From Kitagawia praeruptora (taxonomy: Eukaryota > Streptophyta > Magnoliopsida > Apiales > Apiaceae): a stretch of DNA of 64,000 nt. Below are positions 32,354-43,843 of the stretch, one piece after another. The position numbers and the translations under genes are program-made. Numbering within the stretch: position 1 is the stretch's first letter; each line of letters begins with the position of its first letter. The notes under the pieces were generated by a model. It was not told the DNA's origin. It did not search any database and saw only the letters and a program-made list of their open reading frames with translations. The stretch lies in assembly GCA_037693485.1 (NCBI GenBank), contig CM075351.1, positions 98,908,001 through 98,972,000 on the forward strand. Direction: 5' to 3'.

Positions 32354-34480
32354 TTAGCTTTTCCTTTCCCAAAATAAAGTTAATTCCGTGTCAATAACCA
32401 TTTCCTTGCCCTTACGCCTAGTAAATTTTTCTTGATCATCCACCTTCTCCCCCTCATTTGGGTTATCCTCCAGATTAGTAGGATGTGGAGTTGGTAAATT
32501 AGACGAAGATGGCTTTACCAAGGAGTTGATTGCATGACTAAACTGGGCTGCCATGGAACTTAATTGAACCTGGAATGCATCATGTTGAATAAGTTACAAA
32601 TTTTTTATTTCTGCAATGGACTTACATATATTTGACAACTCTTTCTCCATTGTTTGGACCCGTGTAAGGAGTCTGCTATATTCCTTTCTGGTTACAAGTG
32701 CATGTGGTTGAATAGGTTGCTCACTTGTACGTTCTGCAGGTGTTTCACTCAACACTCTATTTTCACTCGGTTTAGTGGTTTGGGTTACACTTACATGTTC
32801 TGTTGGTATTTCCCTCAACTTTCCTCTAGAGTTTCCACCGATATGTGTACCTACAAATGAAATCATCCTAACCCCTTTTTCAGAGGTCACGGATTGTGCA
32901 ATGAAAGTTCATGAGCTTCCGTCCTCGCGTGAAGCGAGTTGCCGACCACTGGTAAAGTGTGGTAAATCTCGAAAGAGATCCAGAGATTTTCTCTCTGGGA
33001 GGTTAAACTTGAATCGATTAAATGGCACAAAACCCAAGTTTCCCTCGTACGTCTGTGAAGACACTTGGTTCATAATAGAACCACCTACCGACGGATATTT
33101 CCGTAAAATGGAAGATTCACCAGCAGTTATTGAGGTAGGTAATTCCACCTCGGATGCCTGTGAAGGCATTTGATCTTTAGAAAGATCATCAACCACTCGT
33201 ATGTTCCGTGAATTGGAACTCAAGATACTTGCTCCCGTCAATTCAACCTCATTTACATTTGCACTCATTGGATAAGAAAGAATTGTTTCACTAACAGTTG
33301 CCGTTACCTCAGGTTCATTGGGTTTACTCCGTTTAGAATGAGGTAGAGCGGCTGATGTAACTAACTCCTTATGTGGTGCTGCTGAGGCACTATCTCCCTC
33401 AAAAGTGTTGATGGCTGGTCGTTTAAGTGACAATTGAGGTGTTTGTGTTTGTGTTTGCATTTGTAGAATGGGCTCTTCGACCTGTGTTAGAGTCGGTGGG
33501 ATTTCCTGCTCTTGGTCGGGTAAGATGGCTACTGGGGGCTGTAGAAACTGTATTTCCTGTGACACAATAGGGAATACAGAGGTTGGAATAGCAGGGATTG
33601 AAATATTACCTTGTCGTATACCTGCTCTCACTGGTCGTGGTAACAACGGAAGTGGGACAGTCTTTAGATATTCAGTTAGGACTGTAAGCACATCCGTATA
33701 TTTCTTTTTGCTTATGTAATTAATTACATTCGTCTTCATGGAAGAACATTCCACCTTTTGACCATTTTCCAAGCGTACCCTGTCTTCATCAATCAAAAAA
33801 TCATTTAATATTAACTGTAGAAACCTTGGATCTAGACATTTGACATTTTGAGTCCGAACATCTCTTGTTCCCAAGCGTTTCATTTTTAAAATGATTTGAC
33901 CAAGCACTATTTTTCCAAAATTAATCCTCAAATTATTGGCGACCGCATACCCTATTATTTGAATAAATTCAGGTATTCGATCTTGATTTGTTCTATCTGA
34001 GGAAAAAACATGGTTAAGAGTGTGAAAGAAGAAATTCCAGTACTGGGTTAGAAACGTTCTAGAAAGATTACCAGTATTGAAATTGCCATCTTGGTACCTT
34101 ATAAAACGAAAGAACATTTCAATATGTTCAGGTGTAGGATCAGAAACGAGATTTTCCATAAGAAAATGAAGAATTCGATTAACATCTCGTTCAGTGACCC
34201 TAATCGACCTACCAAATAGTCGATATGTGATTGCACACCCGTCCTGTCTAGAAGTGTTAACCGCACTGCAATATAGTTCACACAATACATCATGGTTAAG
34301 CTGCACCTGTGTAACTAAAGCATAACGAATTAATGAATGTTCATTCAGAAATTGTGTCCAAGCCCGAAATTGCTCATCCTGGATGGTTTCGATTTGTTGA
34401 ATGGAAATAGGATTAACTTTAGCAATTAAAAAGCTTCCCTGCAATGCCATTTTCAAACCTTTGAGGAAATTCAAAAACAA
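32354..34480 (-). pseudogene. Extra frame downstream of pol in element A (env-like position), two internal stops
   Basis: One minus-strand frame from ATG 34478-34480 to the stop at 32354 spans about 709 codons, including two internal stops: TGA at 32909-32911 and TAA at 32594-32596. The first 300 residues look globular (FRAWTQFLNEHSLIRYALV, YRLFGRSIRVTERDVNRIL, IPEFIQIIGYAVANN), resembling the plant-transposon/retrotransposon domain often found in such extra frames. The remainder is low-complexity and Ser/Pro/Gln-rich, with a short Leu-rich heptad-like stretch near 32680-32600. I see no signal peptide or clear membrane segment, so "env-like" refers to position, not to a shown function. No catalytic motif was seen. 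Confidence 0.72.
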
Positions 34481-35212
34481 AGGTTAATTTTTATAAAGGA
34501 TAATATATATAAAGCAAGAATATGAAATCCGATCTAAAGACCACCAACTAGATTGAGAGATCTTTCCGATCAAAGCTCGAAATATTCAGCAATTGTGTGT
34601 ATATGCTCTTTATATCTAAAAAATGATGATGTTAAACACAAACAAAAACTCATCATTTATAAGGTTTCAAGGTTTAGTGGGCTAGATGTGAACACCGCTC
34701 AATAATTTCTCACCTAACAGCCGAAAAAAACATCTTATCACCGAAATCTGTCAGCCGAAAAACATCTTATCACCGAAACCTATCAGTCTAGACACATATT
34801 TATTACTTCTAAATATTATGGATTTAAAAAATAATCATGCAGTAAATCAAGAATTAATCCACAATAATCAGATAAACTCACAATTAAATAGACATAAAAT
34901 TAACAAAATATCATTAATTGATATATGTCAATAAAATATTTATTTAATTATGCTACAATTTATTTTAATAATCAAATATCAGAACAGGTGATATCCAATC
35001 TTGAATTGCTTCAGTCATGATATCAATTATTAAAATAAATATCGAGTACACGAGTATTACACAAAGATATAACATGCAAACCTGTTAATACTCAAGTATC
35101 GCTTCAGTAGTACCAACTAATTACCACAAATTTCTAACATTTAAACACATGGCAACTAAATAGTAGATAAAATCATGAAAATGTACAACAACTTGCATTT
35201 GTTGACTTCCTG
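34481..35212 (-). other. Spacer between pol and the extra frame in element A
   Basis: AT-rich, no open frame of interest. It contains a direct duplication of a CATCTTATCACCGAAA phrase near 34732-34776. It could hold a splice acceptor or an internal promoter for the extra frame, which would normally need its own mRNA. Confidence 0.4.
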
Positions 35213-35475
35213 TTAAGAGGACAAGTTTAACATGCCAAGTTCACTAACCAACCTGTTGAATGTAGATTCATCAAGTGGTTTCGTGAAAATGTCTGCAAGT
35301 TGTTGCTCAGTGGGAATGAAGTGAAGTTCCACAGTACCATGCATAACATGTTCACGAATGAAATGATACCTTATGTCGATGTGCTTGGTTCGAGAATGTT
35401 GTACTGGATTATTCGAGATTGCTATGGCACTTGTGTCGTCGCAGAATATGGGTATTTTGTTCAGCAACAGACCAT
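35213..35475 (-). pseudogene. RNase H C-terminal part of element A pol
   Basis: The minus strand reads PIFCDDTSAIAISNNPVQHS, RTKHIDIRYHFIREHV and QLADIFTKPL, the standard end of copia RNase H/pol, ending at 35213. The remaining N-terminal RNase H lies at 48682 and beyond; the two halves meet exactly at the AATCC target repeat of the inserted copia element. The frame on each side is compatible with one uninterrupted domain before insertion. Confidence 0.9.
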
Positions 35476-35480
35476 AATCC

Positions 35481-36587
35481 TGTTAGTGTAGACTGAAAAT
35501 ATTTATTTTAAGTATATACATTTATTTCTGGCTCGGTTTTATTGAGAATCATTTAAATGTTTACATGTTGTCTAATGTTATATATTGTGGACAATCTAGT
35601 ATCAAATGGGATACAGAATATTAGATTGTTAAATACGGTTTATATAATATAATAAGGTTCACAGCACAGGTGGTGTTGGACAATCCACTGGTATGGCTGT
35701 AGTATTATTTAGATTAGTTTATATTGACTAATAAATAATACTAGTATACTTTGTGTATATTGAACAGGATCAAATTTAGAATTGTTCCATTATACTGATT
35801 AAGAAGGAGAACTAAGATTCTATGTTATTATTAATGCTTAGGTTCTTAATCTGGATATAGTAATTGACACGTGTATATTATTTACATGGTTTGATTTATA
35901 TATGAAATAATTCTTTTGAATTTTATCATTATATTTTGGGTGATGGAATTATATACATGGCGAATATTATTTATAGAAGGAATCCATGTCCTGATAATAT
36001 TCGGGTTAATGATGTCCCCTTGAAAGCTCAAAAAGATTTAATTATGTGAAACCCTGCAGGTGAAATTTATTCCGACATAATTAAATAAAGGTTGAGTAGA
36101 TAATCAAGGATAAAAGATATTAATTAAATAAATTATCAGTAATTTATTTAATTAATGGGCATGCGCTATTTTAAACATGGGGAATTTAATAAGCAAATAA
36201 TATTGGAACCCAATTAAATAATTAAGTTGCGGTATTAGGAAAGGTAGTGCAAATATTAATTCTTTAGTGGATTGAATTAATATTTAATTACATTGGGCTA
36301 GGCCCAAGATGTAATTAGAAGGCCCAACCTAATTATCCATGATCCCTATTGTAGCCCTATATATATTCTTATTCTCTTCTTGCTAGGGTTGGTTAAGAAA
36401 AAATTTGTAGTCACCTAGGAGCAAGAAGAGAAGTTAACTTGAGAAGACGGAGGCCACACTTCGCTCAAGGGAATTTGGGAATACAATAGAAGAGTGTGGA
36501 ATCAACCGTTGACAAGGTGATTTTATTTTTGTACTCGTTAATTTATTGTATCAAAAATCGCAGGGCCACGATCTGATTGTCCCAACA
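35481..36587 (+). repeat. LTR 1 of the three-LTR copia element
   Basis: Starts TGTTAGTGTAGACTG and ends GATTGTCCCAACA. It matches LTR 2 closely over its full length. TATATATTCTTATTCTC near 36360 is a possible TATA region. Confidence 0.92.
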
Positions 36588-36589
36588 AT

Positions 36590-36602
36590 TGGCATCAGGA
36601 GC
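36590..36602 (+). other. Primer-binding site of the copia element
   Basis: TGGCATCAGGAGC lies two bases after LTR 1. It resembles the initiator tRNA-Met site with changes (usual TGGTATCAGAGC). The same site follows LTR 2 at about 43328. Confidence 0.75.
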
Positions 36603-38215
36603 TAGGTTCTATGGTTCTGCGATTTTTGATATGATGTCCATGTCGTAATTATATATGCATGTGTATAGTGGTAGGCTTGTATATTTTGTTTTGCAGGTTG
36701 TTATCCACTATTATGGCCATGTTTTTATAATTATGTGTTTGGATCCCAAGTGGTTTAATCATGGTTATTTTATTTGGTTTCCACGTGGTTTATCGTGGTT
36801 GTATATCACGAGGGTTGATCGTGTTAGAATAGATTTTACAAAATTAGTTTTGTATTAGATCTATTTTATTTGTAATTGTTTGTTGGATTTGTAATAATCC
36901 GGGAATTTTGTAACAATTACATGTGATTAAAAGTCGAAACGGAGACCGAAATTATTTCGCTGCGCAAGCTGTTGGAGACTGTTGTTGGCGGCTGACAAAC
37001 GGAGAACGAACAGCAACTGGCGAAGGCAATAGGCGCGTGGAACACACGCGTGGCACATGCACTCCAGTGTTCCTGGCGCGTGCGGCAGTAACAAGAAATC
37101 AAGAATACATGGACACTTGAAAAGAAAAGCCAAAGTCCTGTGAATTTCTCTCCGCGGACCCGCCAGCAGGAACACGTGCAGGAAAATTATGTTCATTCCA
37201 ATTAATTTTAATTCGAAGCAAGAACAAGGGCTGCAACAATTTAATTCGGGGCCATAATAGTGGAATATTTTTTATTATAATTCTGCTATTTAATTTTTTA
37301 ATTATTGCTTTAAATAATTATTATGTGTGTTGTTAATTATGTGTGTAATTTTTAATTGCATGTTTAACATAATTAGGACGACATGGACATAGATTTTTTA
37401 TTTATTGCTTTAATTAAATGTTTTATGTTGTTAAATTATGTGTGTATTTTGAATGCATGTTAGACATAATTAATGTAATGACATAGGCCCCATTTAATTT
37501 TAAAATTCCTCAATTTTTAATACAAATTCTAAGTGGGTGAGGGAATTAATTAGGAATTAAATCTCACGGTCTCTATTATTGTTTGTATGTAAATTTAACA
37601 CTAGGACGAATATAAATTATATATAGTCCATCCTAACGTGGCATATGATTTATGGTGTCAGGTAGTGTTATGGATATTACTAAGACAAATTTCTTAAATT
37701 AATTACAAATATTGAAAGGTATACATGTCACCCAACGTGGCGTGCCAAGTTTCATAGAATTCGATTAATTAGAAGGGTACCAATGATTGAATATAGATTT
37801 TCAATATTGAGAGAAATGATGATTCTGTCTAGAATGGGGTATTAAGTGACGCCTCTTGACAATGCTCCCCCCGATCTGGGAATTATCCTATTATCGATTA
37901 TTGATTTGAAATATTTAATGGTGGCATCCGGTCTTATTGTTATTAATTTAAGACTTGATAATGGTATACACTTAGCTATGAAAGATAATATATAGTCCAC
38001 CCTAACGTGGCTTATTATTTAGTAATAGGACCGAAGTAATATTTAAGCGAATTTAAGTGGTATATATGTCACCCATCGTGGCGTACCAGATACTTATGGT
38101 GTTTAAATATTAGTGCATTAATTTTAATTAATTGTTAGAGGAAACCAATAGGTTTTAAGATTTGTGCAACTCTCTAATTATGTGTTACATGTATGATTCT
38201 CAGGATTAGATCATT
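36603..38215 (+). other. Long 5' leader of the copia element
   Basis: About 1.6 kb without a convincing gene separates the primer-binding site from gag. Between about 37620 and 38095 it holds two rounds of a paired module: TAGTCCAYCCTAACGTGGC (37625 and 37995 regions) and ATGTCACCCAWCGTGGCGT (37727 and 38068 regions). The first 459 bp recur after LTR 2. It may act in packaging or translation, as retroelement leaders do; this is inference. Confidence 0.6.
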
Positions 38216-39145
38216 ATGGGCTTTAATCCACTATTCACCATACTTAAGGATAACAAACTTACTGGACCAAACTATATTGAATGGAAACGTAATTTGGACA
38301 TAGTGTTGACTGTTGAGGAGTACAAATTTTGTACTTATGAACCCAAGCCAGATCAGCCTGCTGAAGATGCTCCTGAAAGTGAGAAGGAGTATTATAAGCG
38401 GTGGATTAAGGCTGATGAGATGTCGCGATGTTACATTCTGGCAGCAATGTCGGGTGTTTTACAGCATCAACATCAGGCTATGCCCACAGCTTCAGATATG
38501 CTCTTTAATCTCAAGGAACTTTTTGGAGAACAGAATAGGGCTGCTAGGCAAGTAGCAATGAAGGCTTTAATGAACACTCAGATGGCTGAATAAACACCTG
38601 TAAGGGATCATGTTCTCAGGATGATGTCTCATCTGAATGAGATGGAGATCCTTGGTGCTGATATTGATGGGGAAACCCAGATCGATATCATCCTTATGAG
38701 TCTGCCCAAAAGTTTTGATCAGTTCCGCTTGAATTACACCATGAACAAAATGATGTATAGTCTCGCGGAACTTCTGACAGAACTTCAGGCAGCTGAAGGA
38801 CTCTTTAAACAGAATGTTCAAGTGAATGTGGCTGAGAAAGCTTCTTCCTCTAAGCCGAAAGGCAAGAAGAAGAAAAAGGTTCAGACACAGAAAGCTGGAA
38901 AGGTTGCTAATGCAGTGGGAGTTCAAGGTGGTGTGAAAAAGCCTAAGGGCAAGTGCTTCAGGTGCAAGCAGTCAGGTCACTAGAAACAGGATTGTCCTCT
39001 TCCTAAGAAGACAAACAATACTGGTATGTCTCTTTCTCTAGTTACAGAAACATATATAGCGGCTATATCTACGAGCACTTGGTGTGTAGATACAGGAGCC
39101 ACAGACCATGTTTGTAACTCTATGTAGGGGTTCCAGCAAACCAGA
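38216..39145 (+). pseudogene. Copia gag and protease region with three stop codons
   Basis: The frame opens at ATG 38216 (LTGPNYIEWKRNLDIVLT, typical of the copia gag N-terminus) and continues in the same frame as pol. It is broken by TAA at 38591-38593, TAG at 38981-38983 and TAG at 39125-39127. A CCHC knuckle reads CFRCKQSGH, then the TAG, then KQDC; that position is normally tryptophan in this motif, so TGG to TAG is likely. The protease motif VDTGATDHV follows at about 39090. Apart from the stops the frame is open, so damage is recent or slight. Confidence 0.88.
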
Positions 39146-42100
39146 ATGATTAGAGATAACGAGATATATGTGTTCATGGGAGATGCTACGAAAGTAGTAG
39201 TAGTTGCAGTTGGAATAATTACATTATCTTTTGGAGATGATAGGATTTTAGTTTTGAACAATTGTCTTTATGTACCTTCATTTAGAAGGAATTTGATTTC
39301 GGTTTCTAAACTTGCTATGGATGGTTATAATGTTTGTTTGGATCGTAAGGTTTCTATTATGATGAATAAACGAGTTGTATGTTCTGGTACATTGCAAGGC
39401 AATTTATATATTATTAATCCTATCCAACCAATGCTGCAACAAAAGGAAACTAATAACATTCTTTCTAGCTCAAACAAAAGAAAGAAACCTTCTGAATTGA
39501 ACCAAACATATCTTTGGCACTTAAGATTAGGTCATATTAACTTGAGGAGGATTCAAAGACTGGTAGTAGATGGGCCATTAGGCTCGTTGGCAGTGGAGCC
39601 ATTTCCGGTTTGTGAATCCTGCTTGGAAGGTAAGATGACTAATCGACCTTTTAAAGTAAAGGGGAATAGAGCCAAAGAAGTATTAGAATTGGTTCATACT
39701 GATTTATGTGGACCTATGAGTATTCAAGCAAGAGGAGATTATGAGTATTTTGTCACTTTCATTGACGATTATTCTAGATATGGGTACATTTATTTGTTGC
39801 GCCGTAAGTCTGAGTGCTTTGAGAAATTCAAAGAGTACAAAGCAAGTGCAGGGAAGCGACATCTTGGAAAATGTATCAAGTCACTACGATCAGATCGTGG
39901 TGGCGAATACTTGCTTAGAGAATTTAGGGAATATTCATCAGAAAATGGGATTACATCCCAGTTGTCTGCACCTGGCACACCTCAGCAGAATGGTGTAGCA
40001 GAGAGAAGGAATCGGACTATTTTAGAGAGTGTTAGATCGATGATGAGTTATTCGGATTTACCCAAATCGTTCTGGGGATATGCTATAGAAACAGCGGCTT
40101 ACCTTCTGAACTTAGTATCTTCTAAGTCAGTTCCAAAGACTTCAATAGAATTGTGGACTGGTAGCAAACCAAGTCTAAGACATATTCGAATTTGGGGTTG
40201 TCCATCACATGTGCTGAATAAGAACGCGACCAAGCTAGAATCTCGTACAGAAGTAAGGTTGTTTGTAGACTATCCCAGGGGAACGAAAGGTTATTCATTT
40301 TATATTCCTAAGGATCGAGATGTCATTGTTAGCAACAATGCTAGATTCTTAGAGGAAGACTATCTAATGAACCACAAACCCATGAGTAGTGTTGTTTTAG
40401 AAGAATTAGTGGGAGGGACAGATAATCCCCAAGTGTCAATAGTACAAGTAGAACAACCACAAGAAAATGCACAACTTGATACTAATACTACACTAGTGCC
40501 TCGTCGTAGTGGGAGGGTTGTTCGACAACCTGAAAAATTCATGTTTTTGGGAGAGTCCTCGGACTTGGTCTCTGGTGAACATGATGAGGATCCCATGACA
40601 TACAAAGAGGTAATTCTAGATAAAGATGGAGATCTATGGCAAAAGGCAATGGAATCTATGTATTCTAATCAAGTTTGGGAGCTCGTGGAACCACCCAAAG
40701 GTGTAAAACCTGTTGGATGTAGGTGGATCTACAAGAAGAAAAGAGGATCTGACAAAAAGGTGAAAGCCTGGAAAGCACGACTTGTTGCGAAAGGGTATAC
40801 TCAGAAAGAAGGGATCGATTATGAGGAAACCTGTTCGCCGGTTGTTATGCTTAAGTCGATCCGGATTCTTTTATCTATAGCAGCTCATCTCGATTATGAG
40901 ATTTGGCAAATGGATGTCAAGACAGCTTTCTTTAATGGAAGTCTTGAGGAAACCATCTATATGCAGCAACCAAAAGGATTCATTAAGGAAGGCCAAGAGC
41001 ATCTGGTTTGTAAGCTTAAGAGGTCTATTTATGGACTTAAACAAGCTTCTAGGGACTGGAATATTCGTTTTGATCAGGCAGTCCAGTCATATGGATTTGA
41101 TCAAAGTCCAAGCGAATCATGCGTGCATAAGAGAAGTGAGGGTAATGCAGTGGTTTTTCTAGTACTATATGTAGATGACATTTTACTCATTGGAAACAAT
41201 GTTAAGATGTTGTCATCAGTAAAGGCATGGTTGTTCAAACAATTTGACATGAAGGACTTAGGTGAAGCGGCATACATCCTTGGGATCAAAGTAATAAGGG
41301 ATCGCAAGAAAAGGATGTTGGATTTATCTCAAGAGCCTTACATTGATGAAGTATTAGCTCATTTTAACATGCAAAACTCCAAGAAAGGTTTTCTACCTTT
41401 TAAGCATGGAGTTGCTCTATCTAAGAAGCAGTGTCCTTCGACACCTAAGGATATAGAGAGCATGAAAGCAGTTCCTTACGTTTCGGCATGTGGAAGCTTA
41501 ATGTATGCTATGTTACGTACGAGGCCTGACATCTGCTTTGCTGTAGGCATGGTTAGTAGATATCAGTCGAACCCAGGTCAGGAACATTGGAGTGCAGTAA
41601 AAACTATACTCAAGTACCTGAGAAGGACTAAGGAGTATATGTTAATTTACAAGGCCTCGGATCTATTTCCTTTGGGATACACAGATTCAGATTTTCAATC
41701 AGATAGGGATAAGAGGAAATCAACCTCGGGATATGTTTTTACTTTGGGAGGTGAAGCCGTTATATGGAGGAGTGTAAAGCAGAAATGCATTGCAGACTCT
41801 ACAATGGAAGCCGAGTACGTGGCGGCCTCTGAGGCTGCTAAGGAGGCTGTATGGTTCAGGAACTTCCTTTTGGACTTAGATGTGGTACCTAATTTGCCTA
41901 GAAGCTTGATAGTGTATTGTGATAACACTGGTGCTGTGGCAAATTCAAAGGAACCGCGAGACCACAAAGCAGCTAAACATATTGAACGTAAGTATCATCT
42001 CATACGTGAAATCGTAAAGCGAGGAGATATAGTTGTGGCTCACATATCATCAGAAGACAACCGGGTAGATCCTTTCACGAAGAGCTCGCCAGCCAAGGTT

Positions 42101-42148
42101 TTTGACAGGCATGTGGAAGCGATAGGAGTCAGATGGATGGACACATAG
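39146..42148 (+). CDS. Copia pol: integrase, reverse transcriptase, RNase H (1000 codons open)
   Basis: One open frame from 39146 to the TAG at 42146. Integrase zinc-binding HHCC motif (HLRLGHINLRRI, CESCLEGK), catalytic core with HTDLCGPM, LRSDRGGEYL and PQQNGVAERRNR (the D,D,E residues), reverse transcriptase with WQMDVKTAFFNG and the YVDDILLIGN active site, and RNase H with YTDSDFQSD, STMEAEYVAASEA and VYCDNTGAVAN. The order integrase-RT-RNase H defines Ty1/copia. The listed start is only the first ATG after the last gag-region stop; in an intact element this is the continuation of a gag-pol polyprotein beginning at 38216. The lineage within copia was not resolved. Confidence 0.93.
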   Translation: MIRDNEIYVFMGDATKVVVVAVGIITLSFGDDRILVLNNCLYVPSFRRNLISVSKLAMDGYNVCLDRKVSIMMNKRVVCSGTLQGNLYIINPIQPMLQQKETNNILSSSNKRKKPSELNQTYLWHLRLGHINLRRIQRLVVDGPLGSLAVEPFPVCESCLEGKMTNRPFKVKGNRAKEVLELVHTDLCGPMSIQARGDYEYFVTFIDDYSRYGYIYLLRRKSECFEKFKEYKASAGKRHLGKCIKSLRSDRGGEYLLREFREYSSENGITSQLSAPGTPQQNGVAERRNRTILESVRSMMSYSDLPKSFWGYAIETAAYLLNLVSSKSVPKTSIELWTGSKPSLRHIRIWGCPSHVLNKNATKLESRTEVRLFVDYPRGTKGYSFYIPKDRDVIVSNNARFLEEDYLMNHKPMSSVVLEELVGGTDNPQVSIVQVEQPQENAQLDTNTTLVPRRSGRVVRQPEKFMFLGESSDLVSGEHDEDPMTYKEVILDKDGDLWQKAMESMYSNQVWELVEPPKGVKPVGCRWIYKKKRGSDKKVKAWKARLVAKGYTQKEGIDYEETCSPVVMLKSIRILLSIAAHLDYEIWQMDVKTAFFNGSLEETIYMQQPKGFIKEGQEHLVCKLKRSIYGLKQASRDWNIRFDQAVQSYGFDQSPSESCVHKRSEGNAVVFLVLYVDDILLIGNNVKMLSSVKAWLFKQFDMKDLGEAAYILGIKVIRDRKKRMLDLSQEPYIDEVLAHFNMQNSKKGFLPFKHGVALSKKQCPSTPKDIESMKAVPYVSACGSLMYAMLRTRPDICFAVGMVSRYQSNPGQEHWSAVKTILKYLRRTKEYMLIYKASDLFPLGYTDSDFQSDRDKRKSTSGYVFTLGGEAVIWRSVKQKCIADSTMEAEYVAASEAAKEAVWFRNFLLDLDVVPNLPRSLIVYCDNTGAVANSKEPRDHKAAKHIERKYHLIREIVKRGDIVVAHISSEDNRVDPFTKSSPAKVFDRHVEAIGVRWMDT

Positions 42149-42206
42149 TTTTCAATGTAATAGTGGATTAAATAAACACTGATATACTCATAGAATATTT
42201 TGAGTA

Positions 42207-42218
42207 TAAGTGGGAGAT
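42207..42218 (+). other. Polypurine tract of the copia element
   Basis: AAGTGGGAGAT directly precedes the TGTTAGCG start of LTR 2 at 42219, the usual copia arrangement. Confidence 0.85.
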
Positions 42219-43325
42219 TGTTAGCGTATACTGAAAATATTTATTTTAAGTATATACATTTATTTCTGGCCCGGTTTTATTGAGAATCATTTAAATGTTT
42301 ACATGCTATCTAATATTATATATTGTGGACAATCTAGTATCACATGGGATACAGAATATTAGATTGTTAAATACGGTTTATATAATATAATAAGGTTCAC
42401 AGCACAGGTGGTGTTGGACAATCCACTGGTATGGCTGTAGTATTATTTAGATTAGTTTATATTGACTAATAAATAATACTAGTATACTTTGTGTATTTTG
42501 AACAGGATCAAATTTAGAATTGTTCCCTTATACTGATTAAGAAGGAGAACTAAGATTCTATGTTATTATTAATGCTTAGGTTCTTAATCTGGATATAGTA
42601 ATTGACACGTGTATATTATTTACATGGTTTGATTTATATATGAAATAATTCTTTTGAATTATATCATTATATTTTGGGTGATGGAATTATATACATGGTG
42701 AATATTATTTATAGAAGGAATCCATGTCCTGATAATATTCGGGTTAATGATGTCCCCTTGAAAGCTCAAAAAGATTTAATTATGTGAAACCCTGCAGGTG
42801 GAATTTATTCCGGCATAATTAAATAAAGGTTGAGTGGATAATCAAGGATAAAAGATATTAATTAAATAAATTATCAGTAATTTATTTAATTAATGGGCAT
42901 GCGCTATTTTAAACATGGGGAATTTAATAAGCAAATAATATTGGAACCCAATTAAATAATTAAGTTGCGGTATTAGGAAAGGTAGTGCAAATATTAATTC
43001 TTTAGTGGATTGAATTAATATTTAATTACATTGGGCTAGGCCCAAGATGTAATTAGAAGGCCCAACCTAATTATCCATGATCCCTATTGTAGCCCTATAT
43101 ATATTCTTATTCTCTTCTTGCTAAGGTTGGTTAAGAAAAAATTTGTAGTCACCTAGGAGCAAGAAGAGAAGTTAACTTGAGAAGACGGAGGCCACACTTC
43201 GCTCAAGGGAATTTGGGAATACAATAGAAGAGCGTGGAATCAACCGTTGACAAGGTGATTTTATTTTTGTACTCGTTAATTTATTGTATCAAAAATCGCA
43301 GGGCCACGTTCTGATTGTCCCAACA
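42219..43325 (+). repeat. LTR 2 of the three-LTR copia element
   Basis: 1107 bp, the same length as LTR 1, with few differences by eye. It is followed not by a target repeat but by another primer-binding site and leader. Confidence 0.92.
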
Positions 43326-43784
43326 ATTGGCATCAGGAGCTAGGTTCCATGGTTCTGCGATTTTTGATATGATGTCCATGTCGTAATTATATATGCATGT
43401 GTATAGTGGTAGGCTTGTATATTTTGTTTTGCAGGTTGTTATCCACTATTATGGCCATGTTTTTATAATTATGTGTTTGGATCCCACGTGGTTTAATCGT
43501 GGTTATTTTATTTGGTTTCCACGTGGTTTATCGTGGTTGTATATCACGAGGGTTGATCGTGTTAGAATAGATTTTACAAAATTAGTTTTGTATTAGATCT
43601 ATTTTATTTGTAATTGTTTGTTGGATTTGTAATAATCCGGGAATTTTGTAACAATTACATGTGATTAAAAATCGAAACGGAGACCAAAATTATTTCGCTG
43701 CGCAAGCTGTTGGAGACTGTTGTTGGCGGCTGACAAACGGAGAACGAACAGCAACTGGCGAAGGCAATAGGCGCGTGGAACACA
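43326..43784 (+). repeat. Second, truncated copy of the copia leader
   Basis: These 459 bp repeat 36588-37046 almost exactly and stop abruptly after GGCGCGTGGAACACA. The next base starts unrelated sequence. Confidence 0.92.
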
Positions 43785-43843
43785 ATATTTGTTCAGTAAT
43801 CTAAATGTTAGTCTTTACCTGAAACTTTTTTCCATTTAGGTAT

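Noticed and set aside
36655..36858. 67-codon frame that recurs at 43393-43596 almost unchanged
   Set aside because: The recurrence is explained by the duplicated copia leader, not by protein conservation.
36917..37196. Overlapping frames on both strands in a GC-richer part of the copia leader
   Set aside because: Overlap on both strands comes from local lack of stops; no family resemblance.
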